Positions 1-13,381 of a stretch of 64,000 bases of DNA are shown here, piece after piece. The position numbers and the translations under genes were made by a program. Source of the stretch: Pyronema omphalodes (taxonomy: Eukaryota > Ascomycota > Pezizomycetes > Pezizales > Pyronemataceae). The DNA lies in the NCBI GenBank assembly GCA_024516155.1, contig JAJJXM010000008.1, forward strand, positions 868,001-932,000, written 5' to 3'. The notes beneath the pieces are model-generated. The model was not told where the DNA came from and made no database searches. It saw only the letters and a list, made by a program, of their open reading frames with translations. How positions within the stretch are numbered: position 1 is the stretch's first letter; each line of letters opens with the position of its first letter.

Positions 1-1440
1 AGGTCGGTGTTGGGTTTATTTGCACTTGGAAACTCGCAGAACCGGCGATATGTTTCCTTTGCCTACCCAATTAGGAATCACTGGCCAACACACCATCCAG
101 GTTTTGGGGTGTTTTGGTGTATCCATGATCCATGACGTTGCTCCCGATTGGCTTGGACGATCGATATCATAGTAATGAACCGGGGAAGTGAACGTCACGT
201 ACAACGACCGGATTACCATCTTGGATGGATAAAACAACAAACACATCCGACGAGGTTGCGGACTAGAAGTCATCATAATCGCTTCCGAATTCTCCGCAGA
301 AGCTAATCTTGTTTCGAGGAGACGAAATACTTAGCGAATATTGACATGACCAAGGCAGACTGACGGTCAAAGTCATTATCAATACAACTGACACTGCATA
401 ATATCACCATCCTTCTCATGCTCATGTCCTGAATAAGTGAGCACAAAGAACCAGTGTAACCACGGCATCCTATTCCCTGACAAACGCCGCCCACTTTGGA
501 GTCGAGGGTCACTGCCGCAAACAGCCTAGTCAACAAGGCAGTAATTCGGTACAACTCGATTGGATCTCGGGGAGGTTTGACTCGCATCCACAAAATGGAA
601 AAGTGCTGTGCCAAAGAAGGATATAATTTTCGTCACCTGAGTCCTGGGTCATGTACCCAAGGACGCAAGCAAAGCGACCCATGGCGCGAGGCAGATTTCC
701 CCTGATAATCATCCCAAAGCCACTTTGCGATGAGATGTGTAAAAGCATCACTTTTACTACATTTTGTAACCCCAGAAAATCCACTAGTTTACGGATGAGG
801 GGTCAGAACATAATCGGTATCGGAGAATAACCAATGTTTCCCGAGTTTCGGACTCGATTCAGAAAGCGGGTTGTTAACCTGGTTCTTTGATCCCGCTCAT
901 GCATTTTGTGGGGCCGGTCATCGGAATTCGGTCTTTCTATTTATTCCGGAGATGGTCAAACGCTCTGCACTGATGTTTTGCTGCTGAAATAGATATACAT
1001 ACCTGGATCAAAGTATTTGGCAGGCTGAATCATATTGCAACTACGGATGAACATTCCGGTTGGACCAACCTATCCTTTCGGGAACTGGCATAACAAACAC
1101 CCAGCCCAGTTACCTTGTGTACGGAAACGAGGTTCCTCTCAGGTATGCTGCGGCTGTAATGAAGATCACTTCTCGGACAGCTGGTGAGAAACTGACTCGC
1201 AAAATCACAAAGAATTCTGCCTAGCTAGCAATCCCCAAAGCCTCGTTTCAAGTGCGCTGCTGCGGTCGTTGAGGAGGCAAGATGGGCTATGAAGCAAAAA
1301 AGCTGGAGAATTTAACTACCGTTCTCCCGCAAGTTGATCTTGTTTGCAGCGAAGAGAAGAGCGGATCATCTGAAATAGCGAATAGGTACACGGTATGTTT
1401 CACTTCGAGTAAAACAAAGTTAACGAATCACAAAGTTAAA
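1..1440. other. Intergenic, no gene recognised
   Basis: Only short overlapping ORFs on both strands (longest about 100 codons) with no recognisable protein. An ATG at 1282 is in frame with the ATG at 1441 and could extend the next gene by 53 residues. Nothing else supported. Confidence 0.6.
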
Positions 1441-3025
1441 ATGTCACAAACATCCCGTCTCGATATCGATAATCCGGGGGAATCAATCACCAGGGTAAGA
1501 AAACTACCCGACCCCGACATTGGTTCCGACCCACAGTCTGCACGTCAAAAAAAAGGCAAAGGCAAATGCAAAGGCTCTAACCTTTCTGTCAGACCAACTC
1601 CTCGGGAATAGCTTCAAGCCAACTGTATCTACGCTGCTCACGGAGCGGCTGCTCCGAGTCATTCTCGGTCTGTCAAGCCGATGCATGGAGGTAAACCCAG
1701 GCAGAAACTTCCAATAATGCGCACTGCTCACGCCATTTAGAGCTCATGACCAAGTCTGCATATCCGCACCTCATCTCCGCTGTAGTTTCACATCCTGTAA
1801 AGCCAAAATCCGAACCGGAACCCGAGAAGAGCTCATAGACCACGAAAATACCACCCACAGTATCTGGATCTGTACCCACTGCGAGAAAGGCTTCAAGACA
1901 TGGCGTATCGCCGTATCACACGTGCTGGAGTCCCACGATGATTTTGCTAACGAAAATACTATCCGGAGATTGTGGATATCGCATTTCGACATGCTTACCA
2001 AGGACTCGGTATTCTGTGTCGATCTCCACGATCCAGCGGCACAGCCGAAGCAGCAGCAACAGCAAAAAATAAAGCCATCTTTGCCGACGTTAAACGAAAG
2101 TGTCATACGGTTGATCACGGCTCATGCCACAGCTTTCTTGTCTTTCCTAGGAGACCAGGGGCTTTCTGAGCCGAGCTGCTCACTCTCATTACATATGAAT
2201 TCCTTCCTTTCCAAAATTAAGACCGGTCAGGTTACAGCACTATCTACCAACCCAGTTGCAGCAGCAAGTCAGCAACATATTATCCCCCCGCTTACAATCC
2301 CCAAACAAGACTCGATATCGGCAATAAACTTTACCCAACAGCACGGGCTTCCCAAAAAAAGCCCAACAAGAACCATGACTCCTCCTATATCAACCTGCAA
2401 AAACATTTGGTCCGGCTTCGACCCCCTTCTTGACTACCATCGCAGCCCCGACCCTCTTCCCGACTCCGAACCGCAGCTCCCCACCTCCATCCCGCTCGAT
2501 AACCAGATCGAATACTTCAAGCAAATTCAAGCTCTTATTATTAACTGCAGCTTTAAGTTTTATACCCGACATAAAGCACAGTTAGATTGCATCCGTGACC
2601 GAAACCAGGTTCCTCTTTGCCGAAAGCCTGGTTATAACCAAGGGCATTATATAACCGAAAACTCCAACCACTATCATAGTCCTTGTGGATATATCCCGAT
2701 TGAGAAAAAAGATGACCTTACCCTTCCTCAGTGGACCAACTTACTAAGAAGACTACAAGATGCAAAGCCCAAAGGGTTGACAAAGGATATGGTAAGTAGA
2801 CTGGAATCATTTAATGGTGAAATCATGCCGGTGGATGAGATTAGACATGCTTTTACGAAACAAAAGAAAAAGAGTGATAGAGATTTATTGGCACTGGTAC
2901 AAACTGCTAGGACGTTCTGTTGGCAGTTGAAGGATTGGGAAAGTTGTAGAGGTTTGGATGAGTTGTATACATTGATAGAGAAGAGATGTACAATGGAGAG
3001 CCCGCAGAGATCACCGACTTGGTAG
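1441..3025 (+). CDS. C2H2-type zinc finger protein, three exons
   Basis: Model: exons 1441-1494, 1593-1690 and 1741-3025, giving 478 residues. The introns (98 and 50 nt) have GTAAGA...CAG and GTAAAC...TAG borders, and a CTAAC branch site lies before the first acceptor. Splicing restores one frame that carries a run of zinc-finger-like motifs at the N-terminus. The first is C-x4-C-x12-H-x3-C and crosses the second intron. The second is C-x4-C-x14-H-x4-H. The third is a classical C-x2-C-x12-H-x4-H around CTHCEKGF. The rest is Ser/Pro-rich and then charged, with no family I recognise. A nucleic-acid-binding regulator is likely but the target is unknown. The start could instead be the in-frame ATG at 1282. 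A transposon lies 57 bp after the stop, so it probably sits in or next to the 3' UTR. Confidence 0.75.
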
Positions 3026-3082
3026 TTGGTGGACTCAGATGTCTGGCTGGGGGAAATATGCGGGAAGCGTAGGAATATGGTG

Positions 3083-3985
3083 CAGAGCTCCCCACGGTCC
3101 GTCCAGGACTGCGGACTAGACCGGACTACATGGTGTAGTCCAGTCCAGTCCAATGTTTTCGAGGACCGCAACCATGTAGTCCGGTCCAGGTTTCGAAAAC
3201 AAAAAGACTGGACCGGACTGCAGGTGACTGCAGGACTGCGGATTTCTCGCTTATCCCTAAGCACTAGTGGGTCGGGAGCAGCAACCGCCGCTAACAGCGA
3301 GCTGACCACCAGAGAGGCCGCTTGCCGGTCAACAAAGGTGGAGCTAGAATCCTCCGGTGCAAATTTTTTATCTCGACGCGTGTTTGCCTCCACCACTGGG
3401 TAGTCCTGATGATTCTCTTGGTACTCCATATGTAAAGAGTCTTCCAAATAAATCGTGCCGTGACCCCCCCCCCCCCCCCCCCGCCCCCCCTTTCCCATCG
3501 CAGTGAAGCTTTTCCCTTCCAAGCCTGCCAGTAATTGTCCTTTCCCATCCACCGCATCTGTTTCTTTTTTGTTTGCGAGACCAATGAACCTCAATTGTTT
3601 ACAATTCTCCTGTTCTTTACAGGAAATTTGGGAAAATGGGGAAATATTAGCAAAAGTAATCATGAAACCTTTGGCAATTCATTGGGATTACTTAGGACCG
3701 CTCTGAAATCGTAGTGATCAATTCTTGTAGAGAAAGATATAATAAGAATCACTGTTGAAATTTCTGCGCGCTCAAAAACTAAAACTGCAGTCACCCACGG
3801 TCACCCATGGTCATCTGCGAGTGATTTTGTGTGACCTTATGGTCACCTACGGTCACCCACAGGCGGTCCAGTCCACTGTGTAAAAATGACTGCCAGTCCC
3901 AGTCCAAGCACCGGACCGGACCGTGATATGTGGTCCAGTCCGGTCCGTAGCCAGGACTGGACCGGACGGACCGTGGGGAGCTCTG
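3083..3985. mobile_element. Non-autonomous hAT-type DNA transposon, 903 bp
   Basis: Perfect 22-bp terminal inverted repeats start CAGAGCTCCCCACGGTCC, and the mirror copy ends at 3985. They are flanked by a perfect 8-bp direct repeat ATATGGTG (3075-3082 and 3986-3993), which is the target duplication length typical of the hAT superfamily. No transposase ORF is present, so it must be mobilised in trans. The subterminal zones are packed with GTCC/GGAC repeats (mostly CAGTCC/GGACTG), plausible transposase-binding sites. The interior holds a C19 tract at 3464-3482 and several GGTCACCC copies near 3790-3860. The ORFs inside (3026-3403 on +, 3291-3584 on -) are repeat-derived and I do not regard them as genes. 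The identical target duplications suggest a fairly recent insertion. Confidence 0.9.
3464..3490. repeat. Poly(C) tract, C19-G-C7
   Basis: Seen directly: 19 C, one G, 7 C, inside the hAT-type element. Length may be unreliable because such tracts are hard to sequence. Confidence 0.9.
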
Positions 3986-3993
3986 ATATGGTG

Positions 3994-6900
3994 GCGTATG
4001 CGGAAGGCATTCTTGGACTGAAGCGAGATTGGATATGGGCTTGATTACATTAGCGATAGATATGTTTACTTTCCTTTCAACGGTTGTTATGCTTTTTTTC
4101 GATATTCATTTTTTTCAAAAAATAAAACATGATGAGTTTCTTGGTCCTTGCTTGAAGAATTCATATATGACGTAGGGAGTTTTAGAGAAGCTGTTGTATT
4201 TTGGAACTAGTTAGTTAGCTAGCTAGATAACATCATACATAACAGAATCATCCTCATGAAGCCAGGCCGGGCACAGACGCCACATAGCGTGGTTACCTCG
4301 TGAGCCGTGTGAGGTTGTCTTAGTGTGGGTGCACAAATCATTCCTTTTTGCTGCGCACGTTACTCACGTATAGGCTGTACGTATGTAGCTTACTCTTTCT
4401 GGGTGTATGTACATACAGGCAGTCACCGCTATGGTGCTATACTCCAGCCTGCCTGCTGCGGAAATCTGGATTTTGGTTTGCTAACTGTAGCAAATTATGA
4501 AGTCAGTTATGCATATTGACAGCCTCAAGAAGATGTTTGCTCAACCATCATTAATGCAATGTCGACATATTTATTGACAAGTTGGCTCTTGGTGGCGATA
4601 ATGACATTTTATGCAAACACCAATCAACACGTCACAAATGCATGGGTTTAATTCAGAGTCCATGAACTCTGCCGGCGAATCCGGAGCTCCAAATGACGAG
4701 ATCTTGGGTTTGGGTTCGGAAAGCCTACGGTACATAACATAACATAAGATATGTACATAACATAACGCATCAGACCTCAGCTCGGACAAATGGAAGATAG
4801 TATTCCTTTTGTCAATAATCATCTTACAGACATACCCCATAACCTGGCATGTGGATTTCTAAAGGCAGCGCCGCAGTATCCCTAGGACATGGTTGTAATA
4901 TGTTTCAACGCCAAGCTTTAGTCCACATGCCAAAATTAATCTCCATGATAAAGGAATCGAAACTTAAGGTCTCAGCCTCCTGCGTATGTACGTCGAAGCC
5001 AAGATTTGTGCGGCGGAGCTAAAACCCCCATGGAATTTGCCAAGCTTACTGGGACATCTTATCGTATCGTATCGGATACCGCAGAATGCGATAGATAGAC
5101 ACTCGATTCAGGGGCAATAATTTAGTTTCATAGATCGGACATATTTTTGGGAATTTTGGGATTGTTTTGGGATATGGTTTTAACCCTTTTGGTACTAAAT
5201 GGCCATAAAGAGTGTAATTATTTTATGTGGCTCTCGATATGGTGGATATATCTTCCATCAGGGGTAAATTTCTATTTAAAAAAAACAATTTGACTGCTAC
5301 ATATGGGAAGATATGTAGTAACGCTTGTAACGTTTGGAACTAGGTACGTACAGTCATTCTCTGTAAGCTACATAGTTCGCGCTTTGGACTTGTTAGGGTT
5401 TGCTCCCTTTGCTTCATTTAGGGCTGGGATTAGTTCTCCGAGGAGAAGCTAGGATCGTTTAGTTAATCTCCTGAAATGAGGAACGTTCGATCATGTCAAG
5501 CTGAATTTACCTCGCTGTCCCCTCTTGGTCATCCATCCGACTCTTGGAGGTCTTGGGGTCTGTCGAGAGTAGCATCATCGCGCTAGAGCACCGTATTAAT
5601 CCGCAAGCACCATCATATGCCAAACGGTGATAAGTTAACCCTCCTCACCCTCTCCCCCCGCCGCCGACGAAAACTGGGGTATGATGAGATGGTTCATGAA
5701 GCGCTAGGAACTTGGTTTCACGGACTTTGGCTGGCCAACGACAAACAGGTGCCATTTACCACAGGCTATCCTTAGCTTATTAGCGGTGTATATTTGACGA
5801 CTTTCTTGTGGATCGACATATGGATCTGTATCTACAGAGGCACAGTGGGGGTGCCGAGAAATCAATGAAGGGGTTTTATGTACAGTATATTGCGCCATGA
5901 ATTAAGTTTACAGTATGTACATATACCGGATCGTGACCCTGTATGCCAATCATAGATGCAAATTCCACATTTTTTCCTCTCGATATTTGGGCATTTCTAC
6001 GGCTTTGTGATGGCCTGTTATGCCTCTTCTCTGTGTGACTAACACCCCACCCTTCTTGTACCTTGTACCTGTCCTGTCCGCAATAAAGAGGTGCTGAAAG
6101 TTGCGGTGCAAATGTTGTGTGACCATACTTGGAGAGGGAAAGGGTAGTGCCTACCACCAGAAAGAGTATGCGGTGAGAGAACCAAGAATGGTAAAGTGTG
6201 CACTGTGCGGGATTCCTCCGTTTACCCCACTTTTATGTATCCAAGTGATGGAGCTAATATTAGCCTTGGAACATCCTTGTAATTATGGAACATGGGATGT
6301 ATCTGCAACTTCAGGAGCTTCAAACGGTGAGAACTTCAGCTACATGTTCGCAATCACAGTATTGAACTTGACATTTGCATACTTTGCTATTATTGGTGTA
6401 AGATACGGTTGTTGTAGGAAATATAGGGGCTGTAAATAAATACAAAACTCAATTAATGATCAGACGAATCTTTATCCTGAAAGATATGAATCAAAACTTC
6501 AGAGGAACCTGTGTTTGGAGTTCCGTTCTCAAATCAATAGTAACAACACGGCAATGCGGTGGATTGATTTCACGATGCACAAGGTGGGCGGCCGAGTATG
6601 ATTTCACTTGTAGCGCAGAAACAAGGGGCGCAAGGGGATTAAAAAGCAGGTATGATGACGAAAGGAATGATTTATAAAGAGAAGGAAAACAAACGAATAA
6701 AAAAAACTCCTGGAAACAACAATTCTTCTGACGCAATGTTTCTCTTTCCATACTTAGAACCCACGATGCAGGCACGGCCAAAATTTCCATAACTTTAACC
6801 AATTATAAATCAATATAGTTCCCAAACCATTATCACTTGGCGAGATTGCGAATATACATTCTTATCTTTACTCGCAGCGCAGAGATGGCCGTTGCATAGG

Positions 6901-9900
6901 GCTACGGAGAAGCGGGGTTGGGCTGGGACCAATTGAAGATCCAATTAAGGGCTCTGAACAATTGATTTTTCAATGATAATTGCACATGTCTTTCAATGAC
7001 TTCAATGTCGGGTTTCATGATCTTTTCATACATCATAACGCTTTAAGAGCACGTCAGATCATACTATTCACAGAAAATATGTTGGCGAACGGTGATGTTC
7101 GAAATCGATTGCGCACCACCTGCATGAGCATCCTGCGTCCTGCATAAAGAATGCTTCAGACCCTGTTCCGGAAGCCAGGAAACATCTATGAATGGTTGTT
7201 TTTCCTATCTTTCGGTATCTTCGATACTTATCACGAGCTTCGACGAGCCTTACCGAGCTTTACAGGCTTTGCAAGCTGCGTCGGATCTTTCAGGGCTTCG
7301 TCAGTCATCATCGAAATCATCACGCCCGGAATGCTCCTTATGGGGAAACCTGATGCACCGCGCGCGAGATAGCTTGAAACTCTATCATATCACGATATTT
7401 CCTTGTGTTCCTCTGCCTTACCGCCGACGTGGCATGCTGTCATGGAATCGTGGAATATTCCATCGCATCTGCAGTGCATCATAGTATCTGTTCATTTCAT
7501 GCACCTAGGAAGTTTAGGGAGCAAAAAGTCGATCGATGCACATTGTTATCACGATGCAGCTACCGCAGAAGGAAAGCCATGGCGTTTCATGGCTTGTGAA
7601 AACGGAATCGTTCAAAACATGCTTGCCAGCGCATAATTTGACTGGTGTCAGAGTGACCCTGGGAAATGGAAACGATCCGAAGACAGATGCGCATCTGACG
7701 AAGGAAACATCATGTAACTATCACTAAACAGGTTTTTGGGTTGGTGAAGTTTGTGAGCAATCACGGTGTACTCGGGCGCAACGGTAACTTCGGCGCTCTG
7801 CACTGGTGTATCACTGCGTCCGACATTTGTCAATCACACAACTTCAAATGCCAAGACAACTACATTCCACGGATCACCAAATATCTTCTGATAATTATGG
7901 TTAAAATTAGCTATCTTAGAGCTCTTAATCCTTCACCTTTTCTCAGGCGACGTTTGAAGTTATGGTTGTGCTGTTGCTATGCGAATTGTATGAGTACAGT
8001 ATTACCCTCAATACGTGGCTGGGATGATAGAGCTCACCACCAACCTCAAGCAGCTGAGGCAGTGCACACAGCGACAGCCAGCGAAACCACAGGGCACTCC
8101 GCCACAACAGAACCGTCCAATGACTGCAAATGAATTGGCAACGCGGTGCAACGCAACGATATGGATGATAGGGTTATGTATGATACTCTATTACCCTTTT
8201 ACCCGGTGGTTCCTTAGCCTGTAGTCGATCATTCCAGTTTGGGCAAAGGAATGTGCAGTCACCCTTGAAGACCTGAGTTTGACGGGTACCCGTTTTTGAT
8301 GAGTCATATTTTAGGCTGGACACGTCTCGTATCTCTACGTATTCAGTTGCCTGCTCTGCTTGCTGCATTCAAACACCGGTGGATTCAACTAGATTCTGGC
8401 CCTTCTGATCATTGATTCGTTTTCGCTCAAATGGCAACGCTTGGTGACTGACCTCACGGAGCCAGCTGAGCGATATTCTAACTTTCTATTACCACTTATG
8501 CACGCAGAATAGCTTTCAGTTACGTTTGTAAATGTTAAGATGCAAATATGCCTTTTGATTGGTAACAGCTCCTCTGCGAATTATTACTCTGGATTGTTTT
8601 ACGCAAAGCCGTTAGAATAAATCGAGAACCAGAGTGATTGGTAATGATTTCAAAAGATGGCTGCTTAGGGTTTCGGCCATTTGAATGAAACCTACCGAAA
8701 AACCTAAGACCGCACTTGTGGTACCGAGTATATTTTCATGTCGTGATCACATTTCTTGCCGCCGGCAAAACTATTGGCAAAAGTGCACGTTAGTAATTTC
8801 AACAGTGCATTAACCATCACTCACATATTCACTCCCATGTGCGCCACGACGTGGAACATCGTGGGAATTGCGAGGTACTGCACTCACTGAAATTAAAAAA
8901 CCACAACGCCGGACAATCACATGTCACCGTGACCTACCGATGATTGATATTTTGAAGAAATATGGCGGCATCATGGAACTATCACAAAAACGCCAATCTC
9001 AGCTCATAAATCTTCAATGGAAATTGCGTTTGGACCTCGTTTAGCCTGGAATATCATTGCACGTTATGCTCCGACTAAGCGCGCATATTTTTATACAAGA
9101 TGTCTTGCAGCTTAATCAAAACGAACACCACCCACCAGAATGGGTAATGTATGGACAACTCACAAAGATTAATGATAACGCACTTTGAAGCAATCAAAGG
9201 GCGATCCTAGATCAATGAAACACAGTGTAATGATAAGATAAACTTGAAGAGATTAAACTGTTTACTTGAAACAGGTACCCGAGCGTTGGTTTTACTGTAA
9301 TTAACATGTGACATTACAAAGACTTACACGCCTAAGATGTAGCAAAGGCTTTACGTACTGCATTCCCAATCTTCAAGCATCCGCATACATTTTACGTAGA
9401 AACTCGGTACTTCACCCATCTCCGCGGCCACTCGGATGCGCTATACTTGCCATATCCACGCACAGATACATTTTGATAACCATTCGGTCTGTCTGTTATC
9501 GGGCGTGATCCTCATCCAAAGTTCTCCGCTTATGCCGTGACTTGTTTATGTATTGAGCCAGCATCACCATTCATCATTCGATACTACTCGTCAGAGTGAT
9601 AGTATATGATTGCTTCCCAGCTCTTCACGCAAAACAGCCGACTACCAAGCTACCATTCACCAGCTTTAATGATTTCTATCAGATCAGTAAATTACCGTAT
9701 TATCTACCAAGTAGTAGCTGATTAACTATCGCGCAAAATCCTGCCATCACGGAGCTCATAAGAATATTCCGGATACCTGTAATCGGGATATTTGTGTTAG
9801 ATCAGTACCCTACTCCGTAGTATGTATAAGTCCGTCAAGTGTAAATAATGTTTTGATATCCAATTAGAATGAAGAAGGCAATAGAAAAATAAATATTCTA

Positions 9901-10428
9901 GACACATACTGATACATAATTAATTAAGCCGGAGTTGAAAACTTTTGTGATATGTGGGCAATGGATTGTATACGAAGTTTACAAGCGTATTTGATGTTTA
10001 TTAAACACACTTTTCATCTACATACCGCTTTTTGCCTTATATGCCATCTACCTTTCGATTCTGACTCGAAGCACTTCATGAATTCCTGGGCCTTCAATAC
10101 AGGTCGCGGTAGCCACTGATAATCTGTCAGTCTAATCCAATTATATAATCACTATGACCAGCAAACTATTTTGAGAAATCTGTCTATGTGCTATATACAA
10201 TTATTCAATAAATCTCTAATCAATTTGATACTGTGCGCATTTCGCACTCCTTAAGTCGCTATCCCGCAGTAGTTAGTGTCATATTTAGCCAGCGGTCGTT
10301 AGTTTTAGCGAGGTAATTATCCATGTCACCGGTATGCAGGCACCTTCTCCTCCCCACATCTCCACACTATCGAATATGTCATCGTCACACAAACGTCCAA
10401 ATATTAACCGGCCAATACTCCCTTCGGA
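3994..10428. other. Gene-poor intergenic block
   Basis: About 6.4 kb without a supportable gene. ORFs are short, lack recognisable motifs and mostly overlap on opposite strands (for example 6101-6439 on +). A small ACATA-type array occurs at about 4733-4764. The region is AT-leaning from about 8.3 kb onward. The end holds the promoter of the threonine aldolase gene. Confidence 0.6.
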
Positions 10429-11777
10429 ATGTTCTCAACAGCTCTTCGAGGCGCCTTAAAAGCGTCAGTACGTCCCTCAATTTCAATTGTGGGCCAACTA
10501 CGTTACCAATGTGAGTTTCCCACCATCTCAAACATACCCTTCAAGATCTTTATCCCATTCCGCAGATACCTCCAATTTTCCCCAAATAACACATTTCAAG
10601 ATGCCTAAACTCCCCAGTTACCCCACATACTAACCCCCCGCTTGTAGCCCGCAAAATGACCTCCGCCGCTGTCAACGAATGGACCAACTCCCCCGCCGAA
10701 TTCGACTTCCGGTCAGACACGGTGACGACCCCCAGCAGCTCCATGCTCGCAGCCCTCACCAACGCATCACTCGGTGACGATGTCTACAATGAATCCCTCA
10801 CAACCAATGCTCTAGAGGCGCGTCTAGCCAAGATGTTCGGCAAGTCCTCCGCGCTCTTCGTCCTCTCCGGCACTATGGGTAACCAGCTCTGTCTCCGAGC
10901 CCTACTTCAACAGCCACCCTACAGCATCCTATGTGATAGTCGCTCCCATATCTACCTTGATGAAGCTGGCGCTACCTCCCTCATCTCTCAGGCTACCTTG
11001 AACCCAGTGGTACCGGCTAATGGACTCTACCTCACCTTGGAAGATGTCAAGAAACACGTTATCATATCTGATGATATTCATTACGCGCCAACTAAGGTTA
11101 TTTCCCTGGAAAACACCATCTGGGGTGTAATCCATCCCATTGAGGAGATCAGACGGATTGCGGAGTTTGCGCATCAGCATGGGATCAAGGTACATCTCGA
11201 TGGAGCAAGACTATGGAATGCCTGTTCGGTTGCGGAAACACCAACTTTGGAAGACTATTCGAGGCTGGTGGATACGGTTACGGTGTGTGTTAGTAAGTCA
11301 CTTGGTGCGCCGGTTGGGAGCTTTGTGTTTGGGGATGAGAACACTGTGAAGAAGATGAATCATATCAAAAAGCTTTTAGGAGGAGGGATTAGACAGGCGG
11401 GGATTTTGACTGCTATGGCGGATGTGGCGGTGACTGAGGTGTTTGAGAAAGGGAGATTGTCGGAGGCGAATCAATATGCGAAATTAGTTGAGAAGGCGTG
11501 GAAGGGCGTTGGAGGAGAAACTACGCTGCCGGTGGATACGAATGCTGTTTGGGTGGATCTGGAGAAGAGGGGAGTACCGGAAAGTGTTTGGCAGAAGGTT
11601 GGAGATGAGATGGGGGTTAAGTTGGGAGGTGTGAGGATTATGACGCATTACCAGAATTCAGTCAGGGCAATTGAAAAGTTGGAGGAGGTTATGCAGGAGG
11701 CGTGTAGAAGGGCCGATGCTGGTGAGGGACGGGATGAGGTTGAAACGCTTGAAAAGTCCTATCTCAGCAAGCAGTAA
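10429..11777 (+). CDS. Low-specificity L-threonine aldolase with mitochondrial presequence
   Basis: A PLP enzyme of the beta-eliminating lyase family that cleaves L-threonine to glycine and acetaldehyde. Model: exons 10429-10510 and 10648-11777, 403 residues. The 137-nt intron has GTGAGT...TAG and a CTAAC branch site near 10630. The family signature is clear after Met31: FDFRSDTVTTPS, then GDDVYNES, the FVLSGTMGNQ glycine-rich segment, HLDGARLWNA, and the PLP-lysine motif VSKSLGAPVGS with Lys244. Exon 1 adds 27 codons rich in Arg, Ser and Ala with no acidic residue (MFSTALRGALKASVRPS...), a typical mitochondrial import sequence. Met31 at 10656 is where the cytosolic homologues begin. Intron retention or a downstream transcription start would give a 373-residue cytosolic form. 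Yeast GLY1 is the cytosolic counterpart. The enzyme call is secure; the leader is inferred from frame and splice signals. Confidence 0.9.
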
Positions 11778-13381
11778 ATAAGTAGATGGAGTGGGTTTTT
11801 GGGTGGCGTTTTCTTTCTTTTAGGATTTCTGGAAGATTAAAATGAATTGTGTTTTTGGAATGTTTCACACTGTGCCCTGTGTCTTATATATCATAGTTAT
11901 CGCTTACCGCAGTTTCTCCAAATAGACATGACTGTGGCGTTCGGACTGTCATCATGGCTGAACTTACAAGAGCCATTACTTCCCGAGAGTAAGCCCCCGC
12001 TGAATTATGAATGAACTCCAGATAACCCTCGAAAGCTTACTATTTCAATCACTATCATCACCATGTCAAGCCAAAATGCCCTTAAAGAATTTGATTTCCA
12101 TGCCCACATAACGATTCCTCAGAACTTACACGAATATTCCAGTCCTTCATCATTGGGGCCCTTCAGCGGGTCCTTTTCCGCAACGCAAAGCTTTTCTACA
12201 CATTGTATCCCCACAGAAGTCAGTCCTGTAACCACGGTATCGCCTTCTTCATGACTTTTAGAAAGCAACGATATACAAGTTGCGAACTTATAGTTTCACT
12301 AACCAAAAGCCAACCTTTGACCCGTATTTCGACGACCGGCACTTAGCCGCCATGTAGGCGCCCCCCACCTCCGAGACATTCGGGTTGTGGAACAAATATT
12401 TACCGAAGGTGATGTTTCTACATTCCGATACCAGTGTTGAAAAATATACCAGCGTATTGTTTCCAGGGTGCGTTCTGCAAATAGATTATTTTTCCGAGTT
12501 ATCCCAGTCCACGTGCTTTTGCATAATCGATTAAGACACGGATAGATACCGTTAAAGGAACCCCCTGTAATATACACGGGACTGCGCTTTGTGAGATATT
12601 AAAGCAAACTTAGCATGATGATTCTATAGCTCTGGGTTTTCTTGCATAGTTCAGGGAATGCGGCTCGGAGTTGACAGCTTATGTGGGATAGATATGTCAT
12701 TATTGATGCTAGCTGACGAGTAATGAAGAATGGTGCATTTGCCAAGAACATTTCTCTGTAGAAGAACCAGAGAATTAACATTAACGAGAAAGAATATAAA
12801 AGCCACATGTGGCGGATGATCTTTAAACCGTTGACGGCACTAAAAGTGCCCTTCGACATAGAGCCTTGGGCCTTTTAACGACAATAAAGTGAAGATATAT
12901 TGAGATTGTATGTAGTTACAGATGAGTAAACATTTGGAAGATTCTCTCATGTAGAATCGGAAAATTGTCGCCCCCCCCCCCCCCCATTCCTCGTTCCATC
13001 TTTGAGACTGATGTTTAATTAAAGTTGCAGCATGAGCTCCATAGGGATTTATACTCTAGGTACCATAGAAAGATCTTCAGCTATTTATTGCCCCACTTTG
13101 GCAAAATCCGATAACCATCTTCTAAGGGCTTTTTATAAGGTATGTATAGATACTGCTCGTCATTGCTTTCCGCAAACAGCCACACCGGCTTCTGTCCGGG
13201 TACCTGGGGCTGCATAATATTCCTTTTTTTGCACTCTTCCATAAGCTGTGAGGTACATTATATCCCTTACTTCCATACATAAGACACCCAAGGAGCCGAA
13301 GACGAGATATAAGACCTCGGATCTCCCGGCGGCTTCTATTTGATTACCATCCCCTAACTCGCCCTACTGATTTAGATCAAC
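11778..13381. other. Intergenic, possible small ORF and poly(C) tract
   Basis: Holds a C15 tract at 12971-12985. A 63-codon ORF at 12063-12254 has a good start context (CATCACCATGTC) but no recognisable product, and I do not call it a gene. Reverse-strand ORFs of 86-92 codons show no motifs. Confidence 0.5.
13308..13312 (+). promoter_or_regulatory. TATA-like element of the phospholipase A2 gene
   Basis: GATATAAG about 70 bp upstream of the start codon at 13382, a usual TATA-to-ATG spacing for strongly expressed fungal secreted-protein genes. Position only; no functional evidence. Confidence 0.4.

Noticed and set aside
3026..3403. 125-codon ORF starting just after the zinc-finger stop
   Set aside because: Lies almost wholly in the element's subterminal repeats; no protein signature.
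2728..3663. 311-codon reverse-strand ORF
   Set aside because: Runs from the hAT-type element into the zinc-finger gene and includes the poly(G) tract; repeat-derived.
4733..4764. ACATA-type short array
   Set aside because: Simple sequence of low complexity; nothing more to support.
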